Assembly: GCF_031755915.1 (NCBI RefSeq)
Contig: NC_083388.1
Location: forward strand, 27,187,001-27,251,000
Direction of reading: 5' to 3'
From: Ziziphus jujuba
Lineage: Eukaryota; Streptophyta; Magnoliopsida; Rosales; Rhamnaceae
Length of the DNA stretch: 64,000 nt
Shown here: positions 49,310-62,264 of the stretch, piece by piece
How the letters are laid out: the number at the start of each line of letters is the position of its first letter
Numbering within the stretch: the stretch's first letter is position 1
The notes under the pieces: model-generated
Database searches by the model: none
What the model was told of the DNA's origin: nothing
Seen by the model: the letters and a program-made list of their open reading frames with translations, nothing else
Program-made: the position numbers and the translations under genes

Positions 49310-49322
49310 AAGGGGGGAAGGT
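49310..49322 (+). other. Gypsy polypurine tract
   Basis: AAGGGGGGAAGG stands directly before the TGTAACACC start of the 3' LTR. Confidence 0.85.
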
Positions 49323-52211
49323 TGTAACACCCCGTCCCAAACCACATCGGAATTCTGGCACGTTGACCGAGGTTGACCGTTGACCGAGTGGGTCAAAAGT
49401 TAACTTTTTGTTCCAACTGAAATTTCTAGTTGACCGTGTTACCGTGGCGAAGTACATGATGCCCCGAGTTCGTAGACTAGTAGCACGTCGAAAATGGAGC
49501 TACGGTTTGAAAGTTATGGCCAAAACAAGTCGAGATTCAAACTGTTCAAAAGGTGCCGGGAGTTGACTTTTTATGGTTGTAGAATTTTGCTTTGACTTTT
49601 GTATGGTTGTAAAGTGCTCGTCGATACGAGTTCATAGACTAGCGGCACGCTTAAATTGGACATCTGGTTAAAAAGTTATGGACGTGTGAAGTTTTCCGAC
49701 TACCGTAATATTTTAATGTTTTTGAATTAGTGAACAATGATGCCATGTGTCGACATCTGAGAGGTCCACGTGGGTGAACAGTGTCACCCACGGTGGCTTT
49801 TATTTTGGCAAACGGCGGGGAAGGAGAGAGAAAGAGAGAGAGGGAGAGAGAAAGACCACCGACGAATCTTGTCACATGCGCCGGCCAGGCAAGAGCGCCT
49901 CTCCATTCCTGGCCAACCCCCAAAATTTCACGGCCAACCAACCGACGAATCGCCCGGATCGGAGCGTTTTCCAGCGACGGCGATTTTTCCCCTCCACCAC
50001 CGGCCACTGCCGTTTGACCCATTTCCAGCCATTTTCAGGCCACACGCGCCAGCCACCCCTCACCACCTCCTCATTTCTGGCCAGCCCACCAAATTTCACG
50101 GCCAATCCCGTTGGAACCTTCTCCCCTCGATCTACAAAACCCCCAAAAATCTCAGCCATCGGCCACCGGACGCGCCACCGGAGGCGACGGTTGCCGGTGA
50201 CCGCGGTGGCTCGCCAGAAAATCCAGTTTCGGCGAGTACCCAGTTGCACCGCCAGTCCCTCTCCACTAATTCCGACCCCCTGAATCCAAATCCAGTGTCT
50301 TTTTCCTCCAATTCGCTACGGTTTGAGAGAATCAAAGAGTTGAATCCCGAAAGCTTTCCGACGAGATTCCGGACACCTCGAGTCCGATCTCCGGGAAGTA
50401 AGACCGGATTCGTAATCCTCATCACTCAAGCTTCGATTCGGTATATTACTCGTCAATTTTGGTTAACGTTTGTGTTTAACCCCTCGGGTACCGGGTATTA
50501 TTTACCCGAATAAAATATTAATTTATTTGACTGTGTACGAATTGTTGTTCTAGGAGCATGTGTGCGTCGTAGAATTGATCCCATGGAGGATCTTAGGTTA
50601 ATGGTGTGCTCCAGGTGAGTGACCCACCTTTAAAACTATTTTGGGGTGATTAATTATATTTATGTTGTATTAAATTGATATCTGGAATTATGCTCATATG
50701 GTGGAAATTTAATTATAATTGTGGAAAAATATTATTTTATAACTACGTATATGTTTATTGATGCTAAACGGAATTTTGGGTTATTAAGAAATCCCCGATT
50801 TTTATTATTGTGATTTAATTGTATTTATTACACATGAGCAACGTATTTTTATAAATTAATTGTGTCTGGATTTTTATATTATTTTTTGGGCATAATTGGT
50901 TTAACTATTTTAAGAAAAATATTTGTTTAAATTGGTGGTTTCAAATTTGATAATTATGCCCGTGGAATATTATTTGATGGACTTTGTACTACTAGAAAAA
51001 TTATTGGTATATTGTTATCGATGGTTTCATACCGGAAATGTTAAAGGAAAATGTGGGATGGTGAATTTGAAAACTGGTATAATTCCCACGGTGATTTTTG
51101 AAAAATCAGTACGGTAATAAGAAATTTAATAATTATTTCAGACGCACTCATACAGTATTGGTGTTATGGTTGTATATGTGGATTAGCGCGCAAGTTATTA
51201 TGTCTTCCGTGAGTTGCCATTGGACCGAGGGCAGGCAAGTCTTATATATTGTGCATCAGCCGTCCCCCTCCGTGGCCGGGATGACGGTTTCAACAGCGGC
51301 ACTGTCGGGACGCTGAAGCGCCGTATACAAGTTTCTCTCTTTAACCTCCTTGCCAGTCGGTGCTCGGGACGCTCGGTATCGGAGGGCATCATTGATATAT
51401 GGTGTGGTGCGTCAAGTATAAATTTTCAGATACAAATTTCAAACCCTAAAGTGCTCAAAAATTATTTATTATATTTTATTAGATTTTATTTATATTGGGA
51501 TTATTTAATTATTATTTATTAAATTAATTGATTCCTTGGTTTTCGGGAAATACGAACAATCGGGTTTTGTGAAAATGTTTTAAAAGGGGAACATTTCCAA
51601 CGGAGTGAATAGTGAGGGTTTTGAGAGAAAATATTACTTCCAAATGATTATTATTTATTTATTTATTTAATTGTTTGGTATTGAGTAATTAAATTCCTTT
51701 TATTGTTATATTATTAATACTAAAAGTGTACAGTAGATAGGGTCACTCACTGAGATGATTAGCATCTCACGCTTTTAAATTCCGTTCCTCTAGGTCCAAG
51801 TTGGGAGACGTTGATCGTCCTGCGCGAACTCGACGTCTCAGTTCATCGCCGAAAGTCCAAAAAGTATTTCTTTCCTTTTTCCTCTTCATCTTGTATTGCC
51901 TTATCTGTCATTGTATTAATTCTACATTTATTTGTATAATGCTCTGTATGCTGTATTGGACGCATTTTATTAAATACTGCATTAATTCCCTGTTATTCAT
52001 TTGAAGTGCTGTAAATTTGTGGAATCAAACTGTAGTAATATGGGAGGAATAAGGGGATGAATAGAAGTGTGTTTTCAGTGCAGGAAATTTGTGGTAAGTC
52101 CAACCCTTAGGGGAGGTTCTGCCGGATTTTCCATTGGAGGGTCCGGTAGGGTTTCCTTGGGATCAGGGCTTGTCTAGGGTTCCGGTGGGGAATTCTGGAC
52201 GGGTCTTGACA
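49323..52211 (+). repeat. Gypsy 3' LTR
   Basis: It aligns end to end with the 5' LTR but has extra sequence in the GC-rich block (about 49930-50110) and many substitutions. It ends TTGACA, followed by the TTTAA target duplication. Confidence 0.95.
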
Positions 52212-53027
52212 TTTAAAGAACAGATGGTGATCTGTAGAACAATTGTTTATCACAAAGTACAGAACCAACCACATAAAAGCAATTAATAAGGCAATCTAGT
52301 TGAACAAGCATACCTTAAAATGAACTCATAGGTCTAATCCCCCGGCTTTGCAGGCTGATTAAGATCATAAAAAACAACATTAATAATAAATTTTCCAAAA
52401 CTAAAACCATGTTTAACTAATCTAACTTCTGTTTAGACACTGAAGAAAATCCCTAGTGAAAATCCTTGTTTTAGGCCAAAATTTAATATAATTAACTACG
52501 AAAAATCAATATCTTTTGCTCAAAAATGTAAATTTGATATTTCAAAAAATTAACTTCTCTCCTCCCTTTTCCAAGATTTTCTCAACGGCCAACAAAATTC
52601 TATAAATCAACAATGACAATTACAACAAAAAAAAGGATGGAAAAATTACTCACAGTTGGTACGATTAGGCCCTCTTTAATACTTCACCTAAAAATTTATC
52701 ATAAAAACATATATAGTCAAGAATTCAGAAAACTTGACAAAACTTAACTACTAAAGTTTTGCATTTTTAAAACAAATTTTCGCTTTTTTTTTTTTTCTCT
52801 CTCTCCCTACTCAAAGCAAGAAAAGCAATAAAATTAAGAGAAAAATATTAAAAGTATAGCAGAATTGAATCTAACCATGGATGATTCCTCCTGCTGCGGC
52901 TTCCAAAATAAACTTCCATTTGGCAAGTCCCTATGACAAAAACCAAGCTAGGGTTCCGACGATAGGATTCTAATTGTATTTTTCCATTTTGAAGATTTCT
53001 TGAAAAACCAATGAAAGACCACACCAT
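52212..53027. other. Spacer right of the Gypsy insertion
   Basis: AT-rich sequence that starts with the right TTTAA target duplication. A minus-strand stretch at about 52314-52375 reads DLNQPAKPGD, stop, TYEFIL before a GTATGC donor and could be another exon scrap. I cannot assign it. Confidence 0.45.
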
Positions 53028-53216
53028 TAAAAGCAGACCCAGAAGCGGAGGAGGAGGAAGGACCAAGGAGTTTGCTGTAGATGTGCTCGCTGATCAGTTA
53101 GACATCGATGATGGGACTTCAAGGCCAAAACCAAGAAGGGCATGGCTGGGCTAATTGCTGAACCTAGGATGCTTCCTCCACTCGTCTCTCCTCCTGAAGA
53201 ACTCTTCAGTAGCTAG
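53028..53216 (-). pseudogene. Complex I B12 (NDUFB3-like) subunit fragment
   Basis: The minus strand shows EEFFRRRDEWRKHP at about 53165-53207, a hallmark of the plant NADH dehydrogenase 1 beta subcomplex subunit 3 (B12). A TAG follows where the family has a Gln codon, then a frame change. The C-terminal region EHIYSKLLGPSSSSASG follows in another frame (about 53035-53090). The conserved membrane segment between the two is shortened and scrambled. The parent protein is only about 70 residues and anchors in the inner mitochondrial membrane; this copy is dead. Confidence 0.78.
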
Positions 53217-53767
53217 TTCACCATTCTCTCATTTTTCCTTTTAATATTTGAAAATGATAGTTTAGGAATATCAAAAAATAAAAAAGTAAAACAAAAACCT
53301 TAAAAAGAAAGGGATATATTTCATATTAAGCTTTCAAATAGGGGTATCGGGCAAAATTCCCCTTTGTTTTAGATTGAGTTGTTGTTGAAAAGATAGCTCA
53401 GTCCTCATGGAAGCCCAATTACGAGAAATATTGCCCAAAAGCCTTATCCTGATGACTATACTAAACTTCAAAAAAATAAAAAAATAAAATAAAATAAAAA
53501 GGAAAAACAAAATCTTCATTTAATAGGAGCCTAATAAAGCATTACTTTTATCTATTCTACGACATTGTTTGAAAAACTCAACGACATAGAAAAAAATAAT
53601 AAATCCATACAGGGGTTTAAGAGGGTGGTAAAGTTTCTTCCATTCAACTACAAAGCATCATTCCAAATTACAAAAAATGTTTCAACTGTTTGAAATTTCT
53701 GTAACACAATCCTTACAACATCCAGAAAGTGTAATGGAAAAGAAAAATGCGAATCAAAAACATAAAC

Positions 53768-53800
<33 letters not shown>

Positions 53801-53989
53801 CAGCTGAGCTGAGTAATGAGCAGTATAAATAGTCGGAGAAAAGAAAAACTCTATGTCCTAGCAGCCCCCAAACCTTCCTTCAATTCCCAATACTTCAGTC
53901 TACCTACTTATGCAACATCTTATAGTGGGGCAGACCAACTTCCCTTTCATAAGATAAAAAGAATCAAATTAGGAAATGCATCCATTCTT
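53217..53989. other. Region downstream of RER4, with long poly-A
   Basis: It contains the probable 3' UTR of the RER4-like gene and a run of about 30 A residues at 53769-53798. No other gene is recognised. Confidence 0.5.
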
Positions 53990-56900
53990 CTACTGGATTC
54001 CTATCCAACGTGCATAGTCCACCCACCTGCAATACAAAGTTGTAAGACACAGTTATAAGATGTGCATCACCAAGGCGAAAAACAAATTGTTTAGAATGAA
54101 GAAGGTTCAGAAGAGGGAAAAAAATAAATAAATAAATAAAAATGCTTACAATAATGAACCCAAGAATGTGTTGCCTGTCCTAACAGCAAAGCATACTGCA
54201 CTTAGCATGAGCTTGTGTTGGTGTAGTAAGGGTTCCAATATCCGTTGTTCGATAATTCCAGCCAAGACTTGGTACCTGTCATACAAAATTATATTTCAGC
54301 AAACAAAATGATAACCATGGAATCAAGTTTTTAGGAATTTATGAAAAAAGCTAACAATAACCACATCAGATTAACATGAAAGACATCATTTCTAATATTT
54401 ATCGTATTTCAGCATTCCCTTTAACTTTACTGATTCTATTAGTTCAACAGTCATTTTCATGATATAATGGGCCTCCATCCATTTGAAAAAGCCAATTAGA
54501 CATAATTATAAATTTAAGGATCATATTAAGTTTGTCCTATACTAGATTACCAGCCACTAGTAAACTAGATGGATGATGATATAATTTCAGGCATACATGA
54601 TAACTTTACTAAATGTGAAACACACTACGGTGTGACGCATTGGATTCACCAGGCAACCAGAAAAATGCATTGGGTATGTTGATTTAAGAAATGCACATTG
54701 ATTCAACAATTACCAAATTAATCCAATTAAGTTTGAAATATTTAGAAAGTACAACACCAACAGGAAATTTGAAAAAAATAATGGTCAAATAGAATAGTTA
54801 TGAACTTATGGTAAGCATAAGAGTGATAAAAGAGCATACTGAATATACCAGGTAAGATTGACAAAGTAAAGGAACCAATGAAGAACAGAGCAGCAGCAAA
54901 ATAGGTACAAAACCACAGCCAAGTCATATACATACCTGAGGTTGCTAGAAACAGCCATATAGACACCATAGGCAACACTGGTAGATACTATAGGCACATT
55001 CTCAACTTCCTCAGCAGCAGACTTATCAACAGCTTTCCTTGCATTGATCAAGGCATTTGTCATAGCTGTGCCAACCTGAATGAAAATAAAATGCATCTTT
55101 CTCAGATATTGTGCTATTAAAATTACATAAAGTTTTTATAAGCCAAGATAATAAAGCAATAGCACTAAACAGTAACATAGATATCACTAAACAGTCACAT
55201 AGATATCACTAAACAGAAACTATAAGACGTCCACTATTAGAAAGGGCCTTGTTCATCTTGGTTAAAAATTAGCAAAGAAAAATTCCAAAGGCATCAGGCC
55301 CGTGACTAAAATATATGTTCCAAACTTTTCATTTAGAAAATAAGCTAAGGTAGGAAATGTTACCATGTAATCCAATCCATCATATGAATATCAAAACAAA
55401 CAACAGTTTTGCAAAAATGTGTAGTCACAAAGCCTTTTGCGTGTCTTAATGTTTTCACTTTGAGCTAAATTTAAAGAGATTCCATCGGTCAGACTTGGCA
55501 AGAATCAGGTAGAAGAAAGAAAAGGATGTAAATTTTCTTATCCCTTTTATTTTCTCTATATTTGCTCTACATAACAAAAAGAGGACACATAAAGAAAAAG
55601 AAATGACAAGCAAAACACTTTACTGATAATAATGGAACAGTATTTAGAAATACCAATAAAAAGTTATATGAAAACTAACCAGTGATGAAGCAGTTCCAAC
55701 TGCAAAAAGCTTGGTCCCATTACGCTGCATGAACAAAAATCAAGATATTATAAACATATGATTCATTTCATTCCAAATTTATGATAAAATACAAGCAGGT
55801 CAGCAAAAATCTTCATACCACTATCGCACCAATCCTCTGTAGTAGTGAATATGATGTTCCAGAGAGAGCAATCTGTGGATAGAATTTAAGGATCATATTA
55901 GTAACCCATATATCTTAGAAAAAATTGGGAAAAGATTAGACAAGTTCACTAGTCCAGCAGTCAACAGGAAGAAACATAACCTGGAATGCATTATCAGGGC
56001 AGTTATGGAAGAACTTAGCAAGTTGCCCTGCGTTAACTGCAATTGGTGGTCGGAGAGGAACAGTGGGAGCCGGAAGATAAACAAGCATGAAATCTGCAAT
56101 TATGGCCATTACCTAAGAAAAAATATACCGCAATCTTAAATGGTGGAAACTACAAATATCCAGAGTATAATATATAACAGAGTTTGACTATTTTGCCGCC
56201 TGTTTACAATTAGGAGTTTAATCAAAAGTCCCCTCCTCGTCGGCTAAGATAAGAACCAACTCTAACATGAGGTAAGTTCCTAAAATCAAACATCATCAAA
56301 ACCTTCAAATTTTACTTTTACAAATAATATCAGCCCTTAGCCCAACTGGTATGATAATATCGTATAGACTACAGAAACAGAAACGAGACAAAAGGGTGAC
56401 TTTACTAACATATCATAAATGAACCAAGAGTGAAACAAAAGCATAATAGGCAAATGGATAAAAAAACAATTCACATGAAAAAGATACATACCACATCCGC
56501 AAAAACAATTTCAATCTCGTTGAAGAAATTTTCTCTGCGGCGTTCATACTCCGCGGCAGTCTACAAGACAAACAAAAATAAAATAAGATTAACAACAAGA
56601 AAACTGGTCTAACTGATCCAGCATAATAATAATTAAAAATTAAAAAATGTAATCTTTTTCCTCCATTAACGTTAATTTTAAACAATTCCCTCAACTTTTC
56701 ATACCCTCCAAAACAGAAATTAAACCACATGATTTCTGATTCAGCATAGATTAAAAAAAAAAAGATCGCATTTTGCTTCCCAGAAGAACAAAAAAGACAA
56801 ACCTTGGTGAAGATGCCGACGCCACACTCCATTGCGACCTTGGCCAAGAACAAATCGTCGGCCAAAAGCCTCTCCTTGAATCCCCCAAACTGAAGCAGCC

Positions 56901-57369
56901 ATCGGAGTACCCCCGACTTTTCCAGCTCCAAAAACCTGGTCACCACCAAACCAGGGATTCTCCCAGCCTGGATCGCCGCCGCCAAGTCCTTGGGCAAACT
57001 CTCCAACGACCTACCCGCTTCCTTCAGAACCAAAAGAGCCTCCAATCTGTTCTTATCGCCCGCATTGTCTTCACCATGCCCGTCTCCGTGATTATCGCCG
57101 CCGCCGCCACCACTACCGCCTCCTCCGGATGAATCACGGCCGTTCATGCCTCCGTCGTCTCCACCGTTAGAGGAAGCAAAAAGTATATGGTGGTGGTTTC
57201 GACGGTTAGGGAGGTTAAGGGAGGCGGTTGAGATTGGAGGAGTTACGTTGAAGCGGACATGGAGGAGAGATGATGATGAGATAAGCGGACGGTTGAGATT
57301 GAGATTGAGATTGAGATTGGACGAACAGGAGGGAGAAAAAGAGGGAGTGAAGCAGAAGGCAATAGCCAT
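53990..57369 (-). CDS. RER4: RETICULATA-RELATED 4-like chloroplast protein (DUF3411)
   Basis: Chloroplast envelope-associated protein of the RETICULATA family, which affects leaf mesophyll development and plastid metabolism; its biochemical activity is unknown. Eight exons close in frame: 56803-57369, 56492-56560, 55981-56112, 55819-55872, 55680-55724, 54936-55075, 54150-54275 and 53990-54026, giving 389 residues, near the Arabidopsis RER4 length. The start MAIAFCFTPS is the first ATG and opens a Ser/Asn-rich transit peptide (to about 65). A Gly-rich acidic linker follows (about 69-105). The conserved DUF3411 core includes ESLPKDLAAAI, GRIPGLVVTRFLELEKSG, FGGFKERLLADDLF, FADVVMAIIADFMLVYLPAP, AKFFHNCPDNAFQ, VPIVSTSVAYGVYMAVSSN and AVRTGNTFLGSLLWVDYAR, with several hydrophobic segments. 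No lesions are seen. Pieces of a second copy lie at 23300-31868. Confidence 0.95.
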
Positions 57370-60300
57370 TGTTGTTGGTGAAAGGCAGGCTCGTGCTCTG
57401 CTGCTCGGCAACTTATAATGTGGTCTCTCTGTGTCTCACTGCCTTATGACTATTTCTGTCTGCTCTCTCTCTCTCTCTCCGCCTCCTCTGCTTTGGTTTT
57501 TTTTTCCCTTCTAGGCGTTAGTTTCTATAGCGCGGAAATTATATTACTAGGGGTTTTTCGCGCTGATGTATTCCCCACTCTACCTTCTTTGTGCGTAGAC
57601 TTCACAAATTGAAGTTTCTACCCCAAAAAAAAAAATAAATAAATAAATAAATAAATTGTAAGTGATTTATTTTTTGAGTATTTGTACATAAATTATATAT
57701 TTCTAAAAAATAAAAATTATGGTTCATATATAACGATTACAAATAAAATCATAATTTTTTTTAATATTGAAAATAAAATTATAATTGAGATAGACAAAAG
57801 ATGAATAGTTAATACTATTTAGAAAAGAATATCATTTCACAATAACATTATTACTTTTCTTTTTATATATTTTGTGTGTTTGCTTTTTTAACTTTCTACT
57901 AAAAGGGGAAAAAAGAAGAAAAAAGAAAAGTAGAGATTCAAATATGAAGGATGCATGTCATTGCTTAAACAATAAAATATCAACTCATAACTATAGTATA
58001 TTTACATATATTAGTTTAATGTGATTGGATCAATATATAGAATATATGCATAAATTAAAATAAAAAACACTATTTTAATTTGTGGTGATGGGGTTGATCA
58101 TGTATAATAACAATAATAATAAAAAAAATTAGTTAAAGAATCATATTCTTCAATAGGAAACTATGAGTGATTTTAAAGGACATTACACCTCCTCCTTTTT
58201 TTTTTTTTTCCCTCCTAAATTATATAATTAGACAATAATAGAATACTTGTCCTATTATAAAAATAAAAAAAAAATAAGAGGGAGGAAATTGTTAAAACTT
58301 TAAAAGACGAAAATAAGCATTTAATGAATTTTTAATAAAAAAAGGAATAGATTCTAAAGTGCATCATAATACTAATTATTACGTCTAAAAGATACTGAAT
58401 AAATTTTATGTCCAACTTTAATTGAGCGCGAATCACGCGGTTGCTCACTTTGGAGCGTGAGGACACTGAGCTAAAAGTCGCGTGAGAAGTTTATTGAACG
58501 TTGTGGGGAGTGGGTTGGTGGGAATATACAGTATTGATAGTTAAAGCCCATTTGCCAGGGTGGGCTGCCACTCTGGGCTCCGTTAAGGTTTACAGTTATA
58601 TTTTCAGTCCCTGGAGTTTTTATTATTTCTACATCAGTCCCCGTGTTTTCCAAAAAATCTTCACATAAGACTCTGTAACAATTAATTAAAATTCAACATA
58701 AAAGTGGATATCTTCAAATTTGGTTTTTTTTTTTTTTTTTTTAAAAAAAAAGTAAAGCTTGTGCTAAGATCATGCTATATAACTCTTAATTAAAAAGAAA
58801 AGTTTAATCAAGCGTGTTTAATCGATTTTTTTTTTCTAATTTGAAGTAACCAAATTAAAAACATAAAATTCTAATTACAATAGCATCATAATTATGATTA
58901 TCGCCATCATAAGGCAAAGAAATATATAAAATACAAAGAGAATGGCGAAAACTACAAATAAAAAAGAAAAAGAAAGCAAAGGAATAGAAATATGGAAAAG
59001 TATATGCTAGAAAATGACATTGAACGAAAAGACGCGGTGCATTAATGGAATAAAAGGGTACCTATAAGAAGACAAAAGAAAGAAAGAAATTGAAAAGATA
59101 CCATTTCCTCAAGTCTTGGAACTTGGAAGTCGCAGTCAAAAGCCAACGCATCTTTGTCTTTGCATGGCAGGCTTCAACCTAAATTAATCAGCCAAATTGA
59201 TAAATTGCTTGCACCTTGCAGGGGTCCTATATATGCTGCAAATGCAAGTAAATATTTCTTCTAAAATTATATTTTATATATAATGGGATAGTAAAATTAT
59301 TTTACATATAATTACACGTTTGATATCATATGGATGCACCTGTTTTATAATAAAACTTAATCTCTTTCATTTTATTTGCTCTCTCTGTTATGTTGGCTAA
59401 TATATACTTTCTTGTTTTCAATTTTAATATGGCTTTTGTTAATAATATTTACTGAAATATGTTGTGGTAATATCAACTCAAATAGTGTCATGATCTGTAG
59501 CTACTGGATTGCTGTGCCTATCTATATAGGAGATCATATTTGATATATATATATATATATATACACACTTCAATTTTTAAAAAATAATGTATCAGAGATC
59601 CTATAAAATCTTAGCGGGTGAACACAAAACAAAACATTTTAAAAAATAATAATTCAAGAAAAAGAACAATATTATGGATATGTATATTTTTGTAGGAATT
59701 AATGCTGAATACTTCTTATAAGGCAAATGGAGGGAAATGTGTCCTACCATTTTCAGCATGTGCTCTTATCCTTATAAAAGACAAATGAACGGTGCTGATT
59801 ACTTTGCTTGTGATAGATTTACAACACTCAATGTTTGACTTTGGTGTTTTCTCTCTTTCCTCTTCGCTCTCTAAGTTGCATGTGTTATCCTTATACCTAT
59901 TCACTTTTTTTTGTCCCAAAATAATCTAATAAAATATATATCTAATAAAATATTAAAAATATTAAAAATTAATAATTTTGTTAATAAAATCCACATGGCA
60001 ATAATATGAATTTTTAAGTTGGATGCTATGTTATATTTTAAAAGTTAATTATTTTCTTTTTTGTGTTTTAAAAAAAAAAATCCTTATATATGGTAGCCAA
60101 AATTAAATTTAACAATATGGTTAAAAAAAAGAAGTTTGAAGGGATCGTGACGGAATAAGAGTTTTTTGTTTTAAATTAGGTTATTATAAATGAATCTAAC
60201 AACATTGTGTTCTAGTTTATTAGGAATATGAAGGATTATATTAATATATATATATATATAATAATGGATTTTTTATATATAAAGTATTCTTTTGATAAAA

Positions 60301-62264
60301 AAAAAAATGTTAATATAGGCAAAATGTTCCCCAACATATGATAGGTGACAAATATCTGTCATTGTGTGATCATCATATTTGTTTGTAATCAATACATGTT
60401 GCTTAAAAAAATACAACCCATATCAAGACTATTTCCACCCAAAAAAAAAAGTCTTTCTTAACCTCTATGCAGGACGATGATACGACACACTTACACAATT
60501 GATCCAAAAAATAATAATAATAAAATTTGCCCGATCCAAGAGAAAATCTCTCTTGGCGCCCAAGTCTCACAATTCTATATATCTAGGTATCACTCTCTGT
60601 CCGGTTTGGTTGGTAGGAAAACAATTGAATTGCAACACACACTCCAAATCTGGTAGAGAAAGAAAGTTTTTATTGTCACAAAGTCTGTGGAGGGTATGCT
60701 AAACTGGATATTAGAACAACAACAACAACAGCAACAAGATTTAGTATTAGAAGGAAACTTTTAATGGTTGTCTTAACCTGTGAGCATTATTGCCTTTAAA
60801 AATTCAATGTGAAGTAACCAACTAATTAGTATTAGAAGGGAACTTTTTAACAACAATGAGCTTCATTTGAGTACTGATCCATTTTTCTATCCAAGATTTA
60901 ACTCACGTGCTCATGAACATATATATCAATGCGTCCAGTAGCAGACCTATACTCTAATGATCCACTTTAATGCTCCTAACCTGCAAGCAACAGTGTAGTA
61001 TTCCAAACGGACTCAACCCTCTCAATCCTTTTCTCTCTACAGGCTTTACAAACAATACAGCTACAAAGAGCTTCAGCCCTTGCACTCTCTGTCGGATCTA
61101 ACCAACAGCAGACACACATTCCCTTTTGCCTTTTGAACAATACTTACGTGCTATCACATGATACCATCTCCATACTACATGTATAATTTATCAAATGGAA
61201 ATGGCTTCCTTTTGTTAACATCAAAATAGAAAAACAAAAACGAACCAATATATCACGTCTATTTTTTCTTTTAAAAAAATTAATCTAGTGGAAGAGAAAT
61301 CGATGAAGTAGATTTTGGCATTGGCGTTGTATTAATTAATTGCTCAACAAAAGAGGATTTGTTCTTATATAACTTTGATGTGCCAAATCAGGCTTGTTTC
61401 AAACCTTATATATCGAACAATGAATTGTTATTCTCCTTGGAATTTCATTCCAAAAAACTTATAAAATAGAATATATTTTATTAAAAGAGAAAGCAGTGTC
61501 GTTTTCTTTTGGCAGAGTGGAGGGCCAACCGGCCAAATAAGCCCCAAAAATGACTCTAATGTCGTTTAATTTCATGTGTACTGTATTTTATTATCGATGC
61601 AAGAATAACACAAGTCAAACAATGGGTTTGGACCCTTTGGTACCGTATCATTGGTAGTCCAACGTTTTTAAGCCCGGCAATTAATCGGCGGCCCATGACT
61701 TCAAATAAAACACACTTCAAAAGCAATTTACATTTTGGCAGAGCAACGAGAGCAACATTATATATGGCATAATTAAACTTCCTTTTCTCTTTCCATGATG
61801 TGTTTTGATTTTCCACCCTTCTTCATTTTTTTTTCCAATATTTAAACTTTTATTAGAAAAATATCATTCTTGATTTTGCAAATAAAATAATAATTACTTA
61901 TACTTCTTTGGTAAATAACCCATAAGTATCTATTGATTAAAAGCTAAAATTGAAATTTATACAATTGAAGAATTAAAAGTTTGGATTATGGAAGAGATAA
62001 ACTGTTTTGGAGGAGAAAGTATTAGATAAGATAGTTAGTTAACTCTGGTTTATCTAATATCATATCAAGATCCATTTATAAGTTGGCATGTAAATAAAAT
62101 GTTATTGAAATTTTCACATCAGATTATACCTGAAAAATTAAAAGTAAAGAAATAATTTTTTCTAGTCCCACAAAAAGGACAAGGAAAAGTTATTCCGATT
62201 GAAATTCCTAACAACTTTAATGCAGAGGAGAAATATGGAAGAACAAGTGGAATTAAGTAGAGCT
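57370..62264. other. Gene-poor AT-rich intergenic region
   Basis: The first few hundred bases form the RER4 promoter and leader, with a CT tract near 57459-57480 and a (TAAA)n repeat near 57632-57655. The rest is AT-rich with TA microsatellites (about 59540-59562 and 60246-60260) and an (ACA)n run near 60717-60735. Open stretches in this interval show no family resemblance or supporting splice structure. I see no gene. Confidence 0.6.

Larger units (their letters stand above)
43717..52211 (+). mobile_element. Ty3/Gypsy LTR retrotransposon with very long LTRs and deleted interior
   Basis: LTRs at 43717-46549 (2833 bases) and 49323-52211 (2889 bases) begin TGTAACACCCCGTCC and end in GACA. The primer-binding site for initiator Met tRNA follows the left LTR and a polypurine tract precedes the right LTR. 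The target-site duplication TTTAA is perfect (43712-43716 and 52212-52216). The interior is only about 2.8 kb and keeps damaged reverse transcriptase and integrase remnants. Integrase C-terminal motifs place it in the Gypsy superfamily, probably a chromovirus or Tekay/Del-like lineage. It cannot move by itself. Confidence 0.95.

Noticed and set aside
44174..50513. Long Pro/Ser/Arg-rich open frames in both Gypsy LTRs (about 44186-44857 and 49770-50513)
   Set aside because: The frames share their C-terminal part but differ in frame at the N-terminus and in indels not divisible by three, so they reflect GC-rich composition rather than a conserved protein.
57370..57411. Fourteen-residue upstream extension of RER4
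   Set aside because: It would start at TTG; the first ATG, at 57369, opens a normal transit peptide.
58420..58520. GC-richer patch with GCGCGAATCACGCGG considered as a tRNA or structured RNA
   Set aside because: No cloverleaf, no A/B box pair and no acceptor stem could be drawn.
61556..61816. 86-codon minus-strand frame in the gene-poor region
   Set aside because: No recognisable motif, AT-rich flanks, and no supporting neighbouring exon.
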